Below, piece by piece: positions 27,911 through 36,438 of a stretch of 64,000 nt of DNA. A program made the position numbers and the translations under genes. The stretch comes from Candidatus Poribacteria bacterium (GTDB lineage Bacteria; Poribacteria; WGA-4E; WGA-3G): assembly GCA_022828145.1 (NCBI GenBank), contig JAJEJA010000095.1, forward strand, positions 1-64,000, written 5' to 3'. The notes below the pieces were generated by a model. That model was not told the origin of the DNA and did no database searches. It saw nothing but the letters and a program-made list of their open reading frames with translations. The stretch's first letter is position 1. The number at the start of each line of letters is the position of its first letter.

Positions 27911-29452
27911 TTATTCCCATTCAATTGTGCTCGGGGGTTTTGAGCTGATGTCGTAGACAACGCGGTTAATACCCTGTACTTCATTGATAATGCGGGTGGA
28001 TACTCTTGCCAATACATCTTCAGGTATCCTTGCCCAATCCGCGGTCATTGCATCACTGCTGGTGACAGCCCGTAAAGCAACCGCGTTTTCGTAGGTACGT
28101 TCATCTCCCATCACCCCCACACTCTTAACAGGTAATAGTACTGCTAATGCTTGCCAAATATCATCATACAAACCCGCATCCTTTATCTCATTGATGAAGA
28201 TATCATCCGCCAAACGGAGAACTGCTAATCGTTCCTGGGTAACCTCACCGATAATCCTTACTGCAAGACCTGGACCGGGGAACGGATGTCTCCCAAGAAC
28301 ATGCGCGGGGACGTTTAACGCTGCTCCAACAGCCCGGACTTCGTCTTTAAATAATTCCCGGAAAGGTTCAATCAGAACAAACGGCATATCAGGTGGGAGT
28401 CCACCCACATTATGGTGCGTCTTTATCGTGGCAGAGGGACCTTTGGTCGAGACACTCTCAATAACATCCGGATATAACGTGCCTTGTGCAAGAAATCGAC
28501 ACGGTCCCAACTCTTTCACAGCTGATCTAAAAGTTTCTATGAACTGTGCACCGATAACCTTACGTTTCTGCTCTGGATTTACAACACCCGATAAGACATT
28601 TAAAAATGACTCCCCAGCTTCTACGAATGTTATATTTATACCTAATGCTTTGCATGTTGCCAACACTTGTTCCGCTTCATTATGCCGTAGTAAGCCATTG
28701 TCTACAAAAACAGACACTAAAGCGTCCCCAATTGCCTGATGAAGCAGTGTCGCCAGCACCATGGAATCTATACCACCACTAACCGCACATAGTACTTTTT
28801 CATCTTTGACCTTTTCTCGGATGTCTGTTGTAGCTTCTGCAATAAAAGCTCCCATTGTCCATGTAGCTGCGCAACCACATATCTTCCGAACAAAGTTAAA
28901 CAATATCTTATCCGAATCACGTGTATGCTCAACTTCAGGATGGAATTGTATCCCGTATAAGGTTCCTTCCGTGTTGACCATAGCAGCTATTGGAGAGTTG
29001 GAGGTTTTGGCAATTGTCCGGAATCCGTCAGGCAGCCTGTCTATCTTATCCCCATGACTCATCCATGCGGTTACATCGGAAGACAATCCGGCGAATAGTG
29101 GTTCTGACGTGTCTGTGATTTGTAACTGCGCGTTACCGTACTCTCGTTCTGTTGCAGGATAGACTTTACCGCCCTCTAATAGATGTGCAATCAGTTGCAT
29201 ACCGTAGCAGATACCTAATACAGGAATCCCGAGCGAAAACAGTTCAGCATCAATTTTTGGTGCATCTTTATCATAGACACTGGCGGGACCACCAGATAGA
29301 ATAATGCCTTTTGGTGCCAACTTCTTAATGGCACTCAGCGGCAAGGTATAAGGATGAATTTCGCAGTAGACCTGTTGTTCTCGTATACGCCGGGCAATTA
29401 ACTGCGTATATTGCGAGCCAAAGTCTAATACGACAATCGCGTCTCGCTTCAT
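27911..29452 (-). CDS. guaA: GMP synthase (glutamine-hydrolysing)
   Basis: Converts XMP to GMP with ATP and glutamine, the last step of guanine nucleotide synthesis, cytoplasmic. 513 residues, full length. The glutamine amidotransferase domain (about 5-190) has C82 in 'GICYGMQ' and the His-Glu pair in 'QFHPEVEHT'. The ATP pyrophosphatase domain has the P-loop '[11 protein letters not shown]', followed by the dimerisation domain ending '[14 protein letters not shown]', the expected C-terminus. GGAG lies just upstream of the ATG. No terminator separates it from the convergent aminotransferase gene. Confidence 0.98.
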   Translation of the reverse strand: MKRDAIVVLDFGSQYTQLIARRIREQQVYCEIHPYTLPLSAIKKLAPKGIILSGGPASVYDKDAPKIDAELFSLGIPVLGICYGMQLIAHLLEGGKVYPATEREYGNAQLQITDTSEPLFAGLSSDVTAWMSHGDKIDRLPDGFRTIAKTSNSPIAAMVNTEGTLYGIQFHPEVEHTRDSDKILFNFVRKICGCAATWTMGAFIAEATTDIREKVKDEKVLCAVSGGIDSMVLATLLHQAIGDALVSVFVDNGLLRHNEAEQVLATCKALGINITFVEAGESFLNVLSGVVNPEQKRKVIGAQFIETFRSAVKELGPCRFLAQGTLYPDVIESVSTKGPSATIKTHHNVGGLPPDMPFVLIEPFRELFKDEVRAVGAALNVPAHVLGRHPFPGPGLAVRIIGEVTQERLAVLRLADDIFINEIKDAGLYDDIWQALAVLLPVKSVGVMGDERTYENAVALRAVTSSDAMTADWARIPEDVLARVSTRIINEVQGINRVVYDISSKPPSTIEWE

Positions 29453-29563
29453 GTCATTTCTCCGTTTGTCAATAGCGGTTTCTCAGGTAGGATTTAATTT
29501 GAATTTAGAATTGGTTTCCTAACAACACTTCTGGTCTTTATGTGTTATAGCAAGTAGAGTTTG

Positions 29564-29845
29564 TCAAGGCTCATAATCAATAATGTTGCCTGTTTCTGGT
29601 TCAAAAATCGCCCCATAAAACCCAAGAGGTGCGAATTCCACATCGCTCCACATGGCTAAGTCAGTATTCGCATCTTGCAGATAGTAGCAACCTCTATAGG
29701 GATGTTCTTCAGACTCAATCGTCCGCACATGGTAACAATGATTGTGGAACTGTATCGTGTTTCCATAGATAATAATGTATCTATCACCGAACAGACTTTG
29801 AGCAATCTGATTGACAACATAAGGTGCAATCTGTAGACAGGACAA
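29564..29845 (-). CDS. Small hypothetical protein
   Basis: A 93-residue frame on the minus strand between guaA and the OmpA-like gene. Not recognised. It is rich in Tyr and other aromatics ('YIIIYGNTIQFHNHCYHV') and Asp/Glu, with no signal peptide. The frame can only start at a TTG, with GAAGG about 12 bases upstream, since a stop lies just before it. The composition looks protein-like, but the unusual start leaves real doubt. Confidence 0.4.
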   Translation of the reverse strand: MSCLQIAPYVVNQIAQSLFGDRYIIIYGNTIQFHNHCYHVRTIESEEHPYRGCYYLQDANTDLAMWSDVEFAPLGFYGAIFEPETGNIIDYEP

Positions 29846-29895
29846 TATAATTGATTACCTTCGCATTAAGTTTCGATCTGATTCACTACAACGTT

Positions 29896-31536
29896 TTATT
29901 CGGGTCTAAATATAATAATATCGATTCTACGGTTTTTTTCCGGCGAATCCTCGTCAATAAGTTGAGTTTCACCATGGCCAACTGCAGTCAGACGACTTTC
30001 AGATACGTTACCTTTGTTGATCAAGTAAGTTTTTACAGAGTTTGCCCTTTTTTCAGTTAGTACCTTATTGGCACCCGCTGCTCCAAGCGAATCAGTATGT
30101 CCTTCAATCTTAGCAGCATAATCTTTAAACGCCTCCTGTTGCAGTATTTCAGCGAGTTTCAAAAACGTAGGAAAATAATCTTCTCTGAGACGTGTGCTTG
30201 TGGTAGCGAATAGATTACCACTTATCCTAATCAGTACACCTCCCTCCCGTTCAATGATTGCTGCTTTTGGTATCTTTTTCGTTGCTTCAACTAAAGCTGC
30301 CTGTTCTGTGTCATGCTTTTCAGTTTTCTGAATAGCACGTTGCATGTAATCGTTACCCTGCAGTGCAGCCTCTTCGGCGGCAGTGTACTCCTTATTGGCA
30401 AATGCCGTTTCAGCATTTACGAGGGCTGCCGTAGCCTCTTCATACAATTGCGATGCTAACTTAGGAACCCTTGTGTTAATGTTTTCTGTAATAACTTCTT
30501 TTAGACTTGCGACAGCATTCTTCGCGCGTGTAATCTTTTCATCAAGTTCCTTCTTGGCACGAATTCGGAATTCAGCGACTTCTGAAGTAGAAATTACAGT
30601 GTTCGCTGTCTGTTCAGATTCTCCAGCCATTTGACTGGCAACCTTAAAGTTGTTATCTTTATGAGCATTTCTCGCGTCTACTAATTGCGTTTGTGCTTTT
30701 TTGTATGGTTCAGGAGCGTGGATGTTTGCATTGAGCGATTCTGCATGCTTGATTTTTACATCCGCACGTTCAATGGCAATTAGCGAAGAAGTTTCAGCAG
30801 CAAAACGCAGTTTCTGTTTCTGAAGGGCTTGTTCAAAAAGGTTGTCTGCTTGAGTCTTTGATTCTAATGCTGCTTTCTCTGCTTCAGTAAACTCTTTTCG
30901 TTGTAAGTGAGATGTGGCACGAGCAATTGTAGATTGGACGCGTTCATAATCGGCAGTTTCTTCAATACCAGGATATACCTGCTTGGCAAAGGTGACAAGC
31001 AATTCAGAACCTGTGAGAGGAATACGGATTTCTGCTCTACGTAGCACATCTTGTGTTTTTTCAAGATCCGTTGAGAGTGAACCGGCACGTTGTTTCTCTT
31101 CCTGAATTTCTTTCAAGGCTTGTTCATATTCTTCAGTTTTTATCTCATTGAGTAACTTCTGCAGATCATATTCATACTCTCTTTCTGAAATGAGTTCTTG
31201 AAACACCTGTTCCCGAATTGAAGCTATCTCTTCCCGTATCTGTTGCTGCTTTGCCTGATACAATGCAATCCGTGCGACAAGTTCAGCCTGATTAGCAAAT
31301 TCCATGCTTTTTGCAATGTCGCCGTTCTCTTGAGCCTGCTTAGCATATTTCAAGAGTTTCATTGCACGACCATATTCGTCGGCTGCAAACTGCTCAGCAT
31401 TTAATTCTTCTGCATCGGAGACGGCTTTCTGTCCATTCTGCAGCTGCGTCTCAAGAAGAACAATATCCATCTTTTCTGACACACATCCGATGCTGATCAA
31501 ACAATATAGTATCATCAACACAACAAGAAACCGCAT
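29896..31536 (-). CDS. OmpA-family lipoprotein with DUF4398-like coiled coil
   Basis: Outer-membrane-anchored, peptidoglycan-binding lipoprotein of 546 residues. The signal peptide ends at the lipobox 'LISIGC' (Cys 18). Residues about 25-400 are helical and coiled-coil-like with DUF4398-type repeats ('AEQFAADEYGRAMKLLKYA', 'FANQAELVARIALYQAK'). The C-terminal OmpA domain (about 410-546) has 'AAKIEGHTDSLGAAGANKVL' and 'LTEKRANSVKTYLI' with 'ESRLTAVGHGE' and 'NRRIDIII', which bind meso-diaminopimelate. It starts 12 bases after the smaller DUF4398 lipoprotein stop, so the two form an operon. AAAGGA precedes the ATG. Confidence 0.92.
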   Translation of the reverse strand: MRFLVVLMILYCLISIGCVSEKMDIVLLETQLQNGQKAVSDAEELNAEQFAADEYGRAMKLLKYAKQAQENGDIAKSMEFANQAELVARIALYQAKQQQIREEIASIREQVFQELISEREYEYDLQKLLNEIKTEEYEQALKEIQEEKQRAGSLSTDLEKTQDVLRRAEIRIPLTGSELLVTFAKQVYPGIEETADYERVQSTIARATSHLQRKEFTEAEKAALESKTQADNLFEQALQKQKLRFAAETSSLIAIERADVKIKHAESLNANIHAPEPYKKAQTQLVDARNAHKDNNFKVASQMAGESEQTANTVISTSEVAEFRIRAKKELDEKITRAKNAVASLKEVITENINTRVPKLASQLYEEATAALVNAETAFANKEYTAAEEAALQGNDYMQRAIQKTEKHDTEQAALVEATKKIPKAAIIEREGGVLIRISGNLFATTSTRLREDYFPTFLKLAEILQQEAFKDYAAKIEGHTDSLGAAGANKVLTEKRANSVKTYLINKGNVSESRLTAVGHGETQLIDEDSPEKNRRIDIIIFRPE

Positions 31537-31548
31537 TATAAGAATCCT

Positions 31549-31953
31549 TTAATCTTTTGGTGTCGCGCGTTCAGTTTTTAATCTTTCCAACCTGTTTTTT
31601 GCTTCTTCAGTAGCCTTTTCCCGTAGCTGTAATTCCGCCCGTGCTTCCAGTAATTGTGATTCCAAACGAATTGCCAGAGATTTTTCTGTTGCAATGCGGG
31701 CATGCAGATAGGCGCGTAATCCAAGCCGATATGCACGTTCTACATCCCCAAAATGTAAAGCATCTTCAGAATTGACAAGCATCTCTTCTGCAGAGTTTAT
31801 GTCGGCAACAGCGACATCACGGGCACCGACATTTTCAGCAGCAGTAATACTCAAACGGGCATTTCCCATGGTTTCAATCGCCAGTTCCTCAATTCTCTTG
31901 TTTCCACATCCAACTATAAAAAACAGAATTAGAAGCGAATATATCCATTTCAT
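31549..31953 (-). CDS. Small DUF4398-type lipoprotein
   Basis: Lipoprotein of 134 residues: signal peptide with lipobox 'FIVGC' (Cys 16), then a helical hairpin with 'DVAVADINSAEEMLVNSEDAL' and 'ERAYRLGLRAYLHARIA', the DUF4398 pattern, and a charged C-terminal coiled coil. It resembles the N-terminal half of the downstream OmpA-like protein, so the two probably interact. AGGGTG lies before the ATG. It is the first gene of the two-gene operon. Confidence 0.82.
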   Translation of the reverse strand: MKWIYSLLILFFIVGCGNKRIEELAIETMGNARLSITAAENVGARDVAVADINSAEEMLVNSEDALHFGDVERAYRLGLRAYLHARIATEKSLAIRLESQLLEARAELQLREKATEEAKNRLERLKTERATPKD

Positions 31954-32046
31954 GTTATCACCCTAATAGCAGAAAGTTATATAGAAAAACGTTCGTAAAT
32001 AGGTTGCGTCAAAACTATACAAACCTGCAACACATTGAAAAATAAG

Positions 32047-32074
32047 CAAAAAACCCCACACAAAGGTGAGGTTT
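32047..32074 (-). terminator. Terminator of rplU-rpmA
   Basis: On the minus strand AAACCTCAC and GTGGGGTTT pair around a 6-base loop with one mismatch, and a T-run follows. It lies about 130 bases after the rpmA stop. Confidence 0.78.
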
Positions 32075-32205
32075 CTTTTATACAGTGAAACCTAAAAATA
32101 TCATGACACTTCTTGGAACGAGGGAAACTTAAATTGTCCCACTACAAACAGGTATCTGTTAGCGATAAGTGTATATTTAATTCTAAGTTTTACTATTAAA
32201 ACGTT

Positions 32206-32472
32206 CTAATAGGCAGGACGTTCTGTGTAAACACTCACCTTGCGGCGATATTTATCTTTTCGCTCAAACCAGACATACCCGTCTATTTTTGAGAAAAGCG
32301 TATAGTCCCTACCAACACCGACATTATTCCCAGCATGCAAATGCGTTCCACGTTGCCGCACGAGAATACTACCGGCGGTTACATAGTTACCTGAAAACCT
32401 TTTGACACCAAGCCGTTTGCCTATACTATCCCGACCATTACGTGTACTTCCGCCACCCTTCTTATGTGCCAT
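32206..32472 (-). CDS. rpmA: 50S ribosomal protein L27
   Basis: Large-subunit protein near the peptidyl transferase centre, 88 residues. '[16 protein letters not shown]' at the N-terminus and '[19 protein letters not shown]' are diagnostic. I chose the ATG at 32472 since AGGAGG lies 9 bases upstream and the protein then begins exactly like other L27; an upstream in-frame start adds eight odd residues. It overlaps the rplU stop by 11 bases, which suggests translational coupling. Confidence 0.98.
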   Translation of the reverse strand: MAHKKGGGSTRNGRDSIGKRLGVKRFSGNYVTAGSILVRQRGTHLHAGNNVGVGRDYTLFSKIDGYVWFERKDKYRRKVSVYTERPAY

Positions 32473-32800
32473 CAGATTCAACCTCCTCTGCGCCAATCGC
32501 AGTAATTTTAACTCTTGTGTATGATTGACGGTGACCTAACTTACGTTTGTAACCTTTTCTACGTTTCGACTTAAAAACGATGAGCTTCTTTGCACGTCCT
32601 TGCTCAATCACTTCACCGGTAACAAACATGTTCTCAAGGTACGGTGTTCCGGTTTGGAGTTGACCATCTTCACCGGCAATCGCTAAAACGGAGGGAAAGG
32701 TAACCGTTTCACCCACAGCATTGTCCAATTTTTCTACATCAATAAGGTTTCCTACCTCAACACGATGCTGTTTCCCACCGCTTGCAAATACTGCATACAT
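32462..32800 (-). CDS. rplU: 50S ribosomal protein L21
   Basis: Large-subunit protein of 112 residues. '[17 protein letters not shown]' and the basic C-terminal '[17 protein letters not shown]' with 'TRVKITAI' are typical. AAAAGGAG lies 10 bases before the ATG. It is the first gene of the rplU-rpmA operon, with a sigma70-type promoter and a leader of about 135 bases upstream. Confidence 0.98.
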   Translation of the reverse strand: MYAVFASGGKQHRVEVGNLIDVEKLDNAVGETVTFPSVLAIAGEDGQLQTGTPYLENMFVTGEVIEQGRAKKLIVFKSKRRKGYKRKLGHRQSYTRVKITAIGAEEVESDGT

Positions 32801-32944
32801 TTTGCTTCCACTCCTTTTAGGTGTAGAACTCCTTATCTAACATCAGGAATGTTCTTTTTTGATGCCCTTCTTATAAATCGTAGTAGAATTGAAAAAGGGT
32901 TCGGACGCACCTATCCGTCCATAAAATGTCATTCGGACAATTAC

Positions 32945-32973
32945 ATTATGCCATATTTCAGCTCAAAAGTCAA
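32945..32973 (-). promoter_or_regulatory. Promoter of rplU-rpmA
   Basis: On the minus strand TTGACT (32973-32968) and CATAAT (32950-32945) are 17 bases apart, about 145 bases upstream of rplU. The leader between them and the gene includes a small stem GGACG/CGTCC (about 32903-32921), which may take part in control by L21. Confidence 0.6.
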
Positions 32974-33075
32974 ATGTTTTTAACGTGTGTCAAGATAGCA
33001 CCGAAGCAACTATTGAAAAGGACTTTCCAACTTTGATAACCATCACAGTCATGTTTCACACGTTGCCTACTCTTG

Positions 33076-34623
33076 CTAATCTAAGTATAGTTCCTCACCG
33101 TTAGCGACGAAGATGCGATAATCCTCAAGATGCAGGTCAGCATCAGGTTCAAGGGTCAATTCCAACTTTAAATTCCGTTTAAGTTCTCGCAATTTCGTAT
33201 ACATCTGTGCGTTGATATGTGAGATGATGTGGTCATTAGCGAGAATACGGAGCTTAGAGTGCTGCGTCTGTCGATATGCAGTCTTAATCGCACGAAATAA
33301 CCTTATCGCGACAGTTTCAATAGAGAGAATTGTACCATGACCTTCACAGTAAGGACACTGTTCTGTGAGCAAAGTAGATAGGCTCGGACGGGTGCGTTGA
33401 CGCGTCATTTCAACCAAGCCTAAATCAGAAAAATGGAGGATGTTTGTCCGTGCTTTATCCTTTCGCAGTGCTTCTCGAAGGATTTTGAACACCTGCTTCC
33501 GATGTGCATGTGCCTCCATGTCAATAAAGTCAACAACGATAATCCCTCCTAAATCGCGTAACTGAATTTGACGCACGACTTCATCAACCGCCTCAAGATT
33601 GGCACTTAGAATCGTATTATCTGGATCAGATTGTCCAACGAAACGGCCAGTATTTACATCAATAGACACCATCGCTTCTGTTTGTTGAATGATTATATGT
33701 CCACCACACTTAAGCCAGATTTTCTCACTAAGTGCTTTCTGTAGTTCTTCCTCAACGCCGTATGCCTCAAAAAGCGCGGTGTCGTTCTTGTACAGAGAAA
33801 TCCGATCCAGCATATTCGGCATTATTGAGGTGACATAATCAACTGTTTCCTTATAACCAGATTGTGAATCGATCAGAAGTTGTTTAACGTCCTTTGTAAG
33901 CATGTCCCGAACAATACGATTCGCGAAACTTACATCTTTAAGAATTAGGCTCGGTGCAGATTTGCGTTTTGCTCTTTCCCCCACCTGCTTCCACTGATTG
34001 ATCAGCGATCGGATTTCTGCACCAAATTCCTCTTCACTCAACCCCTCAGCAGCGGTTCGAATAATAAAACCGCCATCAACATCTGCTTTCAAGTTCTGTG
34101 CTAAGTCCCGCAATCGATCACGTTCACTTTCCGACTCCAACCGGCGTGAAACACCAATAGTAGATGAATTCGGCAGATAGACAACATAACGTCCTGGCAG
34201 TGTGATATTACTCGTAACACGTGCTCCTTTACTACCTATAGGTTCTTTACAAACTTGAACAAGTATCTCTTCTCTCTTTGAAATAAGGTCAGTAATTAGG
34301 TAAGGAAAACCTCTGCCCCCCCGTGACTTGTTTGGCGGTGTTGCCTGCATGTCTAATGTCGGTAATCCATCATCCCCAGTTCCGTTAAGTGAATTATTAT
34401 ATTTCAAGTCAGATATGTGTAGGAAAGCATGTCGTTCTAAACCTATATCAACAAAAGCGACCTGCATTCCCGGTAAAACATTTTCAACCCGTCCCTTATA
34501 TAGATTCCCTAAAACAGGTTTTACCGCTTTTCGCTCAATCTGAATTTCATTTAATACGCCTTCCTCCAATACAGCACATCGCGTTTCATACTCATCATCA
34601 GAAATCAGTATCTCCTTTTCCAT
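33076..34623 (-). CDS. rng: Ribonuclease G (Rne/Rng family)
   Basis: Endoribonuclease for rRNA maturation and mRNA decay, 515 residues. An N-terminal S1-type domain ('NLYKGRVENVLPGMQVAFVDIG', about 41-125) is followed by the RNase E/G catalytic core with the metal-binding aspartates in 'VSIDVNTGRFVG' and 'IIVVDFIDM', and the zinc-link 'CPYCEGHG'. No long RNase E-type scaffold tail is present, which favours RNase G. AGGAGG lies 11 bases before the ATG. A small frame may overlap its start (see 34598). Confidence 0.95.
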   Translation of the reverse strand: MEKEILISDDEYETRCAVLEEGVLNEIQIERKAVKPVLGNLYKGRVENVLPGMQVAFVDIGLERHAFLHISDLKYNNSLNGTGDDGLPTLDMQATPPNKSRGGRGFPYLITDLISKREEILVQVCKEPIGSKGARVTSNITLPGRYVVYLPNSSTIGVSRRLESESERDRLRDLAQNLKADVDGGFIIRTAAEGLSEEEFGAEIRSLINQWKQVGERAKRKSAPSLILKDVSFANRIVRDMLTKDVKQLLIDSQSGYKETVDYVTSIMPNMLDRISLYKNDTALFEAYGVEEELQKALSEKIWLKCGGHIIIQQTEAMVSIDVNTGRFVGQSDPDNTILSANLEAVDEVVRQIQLRDLGGIIVVDFIDMEAHAHRKQVFKILREALRKDKARTNILHFSDLGLVEMTRQRTRPSLSTLLTEQCPYCEGHGTILSIETVAIRLFRAIKTAYRQTQHSKLRILANDHIISHINAQMYTKLRELKRNLKLELTLEPDADLHLEDYRIFVANGEELYLD

Positions 34624-34807
34624 TGTCAGCTTTACCTCCTATCAGGTCTTTCCGAAGAAAGACATCTCGGTTAGTCAATTCGTTCAGATGAATAAGCGGC
34701 AGCACTGAGAAAGAAGAGTTCATTAGGCTCAATTGCGATACAGCGATAGATTTACTGTAAATAGATTTCCCAAGGTTCTGATGATAAACTTTCAAATAAA
34801 AAACCAT
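34598..34807 (-). CDS. Possible small ORF overlapping the rng start
   Basis: A 69-residue frame whose ATG is preceded by GGAGAGAG and whose 3' end overlaps rng by 26 bases in another frame. The product is not recognised; it is mostly Leu/Ser/Asn with a charged C-terminus ('NRDVFLRKDLIGGKADNGKG'). The arrangement would allow translational coupling to rng, but it may be chance. Confidence 0.3.
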   Translation of the reverse strand: MVFYLKVYHQNLGKSIYSKSIAVSQLSLMNSSFSVLPLIHLNELTNRDVFLRKDLIGGKADNGKGDTDF

Positions 34808-34845
34808 TATCTCTCTCCGCGTTATTATTTTAAAGCGATTCATAC

Positions 34846-36420
34846 CTACTCTTTCCGTGGTGTCAACGTAACAACAGGGGTTATCAGTTCTCCCATTGAG
34901 ATGCCACCATGTTGGAACCCTCCTTGAAACTGCCGCTTATACTTATAAAATTCGTTTGGATAGACGAAATAATAATCGTCTTTTGCGAGAATATAATCCT
35001 TGCTCGCGTTTTCGGCTGGTAACCGATATTCCTCTGGCTTAGAAATATACACGGCTTGGTTCTCATCACATCCTAAGTTATTGCCGATTTTGAAACGTAG
35101 GCTTGTGCTTGTATCGCGATTGCCATACGCGCGAGTTGCACGATTGCAGAACTCTGAACCGTGATCTGTCGTAAGCACAACATGAACCCCTTGATCAGCT
35201 ATCATCCGTAAAATATCGTAAAGGGATGAATGTGCAAACCAAGAACGCGCCAAAGCACGAAATGCAGGTTCGTCAGGGGCAAGCTGTTGCAGTACTTCTG
35301 ATTGTGAACGTTGATGCGTTAAAATATCTATAAAATTCACAACCAACGCAGATAAACTAACTTGTGCTGCTGCAGCAACCCGTTTCTTATATTCACTGCC
35401 CCCGCGTAAATCAAAAATCTTAAAATACTTAACACCAGGTTTTATACTGATGCCGTTTCTCTTTAAATACTCCTCAAGTAACTGTCGTTCATACTGGTTT
35501 GTGCTTGTACCATTGTCCGATTTCTCCTGCCAGTATTCCGGGTAATTCCTTGCTAAATCGGCAGGAAATAACCCGCTAAATAGACCATTCCGAGAATACA
35601 TTGTTGCACTCGGTAAAATAGAAAAACTATAGTCTAACTCAATGGAAAAATATGGATACAATAGCGATTCTATCGCCATCCAATGGTCAAGACGAAAACA
35701 ATCTACGACTATAAAATAGATCGGAACATTCTCTTTAAGTAATGGCAACACATGGCGGTCCAAAACATCTACAGATAACGGTGGTCTATCCACACCACCG
35801 TTAACCCATTCTGGATAATTCAATGCTACAAAATCAGAGAATTCGGTGTTGCACTCTTTTTTTTGTTCCAAGTGTGTCTCTTGTAATCCCTGCTCGGCTA
35901 ACCGATCAGATTGTAGATCCCATTTGAGTAATTTGACGTAAATATCAATCCAATCTTGCCAACCTGGTTGTGATGCCTTTAGTGTGCTAATCATATTAAA
36001 ATCATTGGTGTAACGACTCGGTATTTGCGTTTCCACTATGTGTTGCTGTTCGAGTACCCGTTTGAGTGTAGAAGCAATCTGAGCAACCCCGATCGGTTTT
36101 ACCAAAAAATCTGTCACCTGTTTACCGAGGGCAACATCAACAAATTTATCATCACTGGACTGTGTTACGAGGATTACAGGAACCTGTGTGTTAATTGTCC
36201 GGATAACATCCAATGTCGCCATGCCATCTTTCCCGGGCATCACTTGGTCAAGTAAGATTGCATCGTAACCGGTTTTTTGCTGCTTCAGCAATTCAATCCC
36301 ATCTTCCCCATTCGTAGCAGCCGTGACGACATATCCGCGTGTTTCAAGAAAACGTCTATGTGGTAGCAATGCCTCTATTTCATCGTCTATCCAAAGTATT
36401 TGGTGTGATTTCTGTTGCAT
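34846..36420 (-). CDS. PorX-like response regulator with PglZ/alkaline-phosphatase-type domain
   Basis: Two-domain regulator of 524 residues. The receiver domain (about 5-125) has acidic D12-D13, phospho-acceptor D58 in 'AILLDQVMPGKDG' and Lys in 'DFLVKPIG'. The rest is a PglZ domain of the alkaline-phosphatase superfamily: metal-type D240 in 'FIVVDCFRLDHW', candidate nucleophile T273 in 'ILPSATMYSRNGLFSGL', D419-H420 in 'VVLTTDHGSEF', H504 in 'FQHGGIS'. These motifs match PorX of Bacteroidota, which controls type IX secretion and whose PglZ domain cleaves oligonucleotides. No DNA-binding domain is present. The gene starts 18 bases after the stop of a PorY-like kinase gene, so the pair is almost certainly one system. 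Type IX structural genes are not seen in the window. Confidence 0.88.
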   Translation of the reverse strand: MQQKSHQILWIDDEIEALLPHRRFLETRGYVVTAATNGEDGIELLKQQKTGYDAILLDQVMPGKDGMATLDVIRTINTQVPVILVTQSSDDKFVDVALGKQVTDFLVKPIGVAQIASTLKRVLEQQHIVETQIPSRYTNDFNMISTLKASQPGWQDWIDIYVKLLKWDLQSDRLAEQGLQETHLEQKKECNTEFSDFVALNYPEWVNGGVDRPPLSVDVLDRHVLPLLKENVPIYFIVVDCFRLDHWMAIESLLYPYFSIELDYSFSILPSATMYSRNGLFSGLFPADLARNYPEYWQEKSDNGTSTNQYERQLLEEYLKRNGISIKPGVKYFKIFDLRGGSEYKKRVAAAAQVSLSALVVNFIDILTHQRSQSEVLQQLAPDEPAFRALARSWFAHSSLYDILRMIADQGVHVVLTTDHGSEFCNRATRAYGNRDTSTSLRFKIGNNLGCDENQAVYISKPEEYRLPAENASKDYILAKDDYYFVYPNEFYKYKRQFQGGFQHGGISMGELITPVVTLTPRKE

Positions 36421-36438
36421 TTCTTTCCTTAATACACG

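Noticed and set aside
28191-28739. 182-codon frame antisense to guaA
   Set aside because: Long, but it opposes a clearly conserved GMP synthase sequence; Ser/Thr/Pro-rich composition is typical of antisense frames.
29851-30060. 69-codon plus-strand frame over the end of the OmpA-like gene
   Set aside because: Lies antisense to the strongly supported OmpA domain; a shadow frame.
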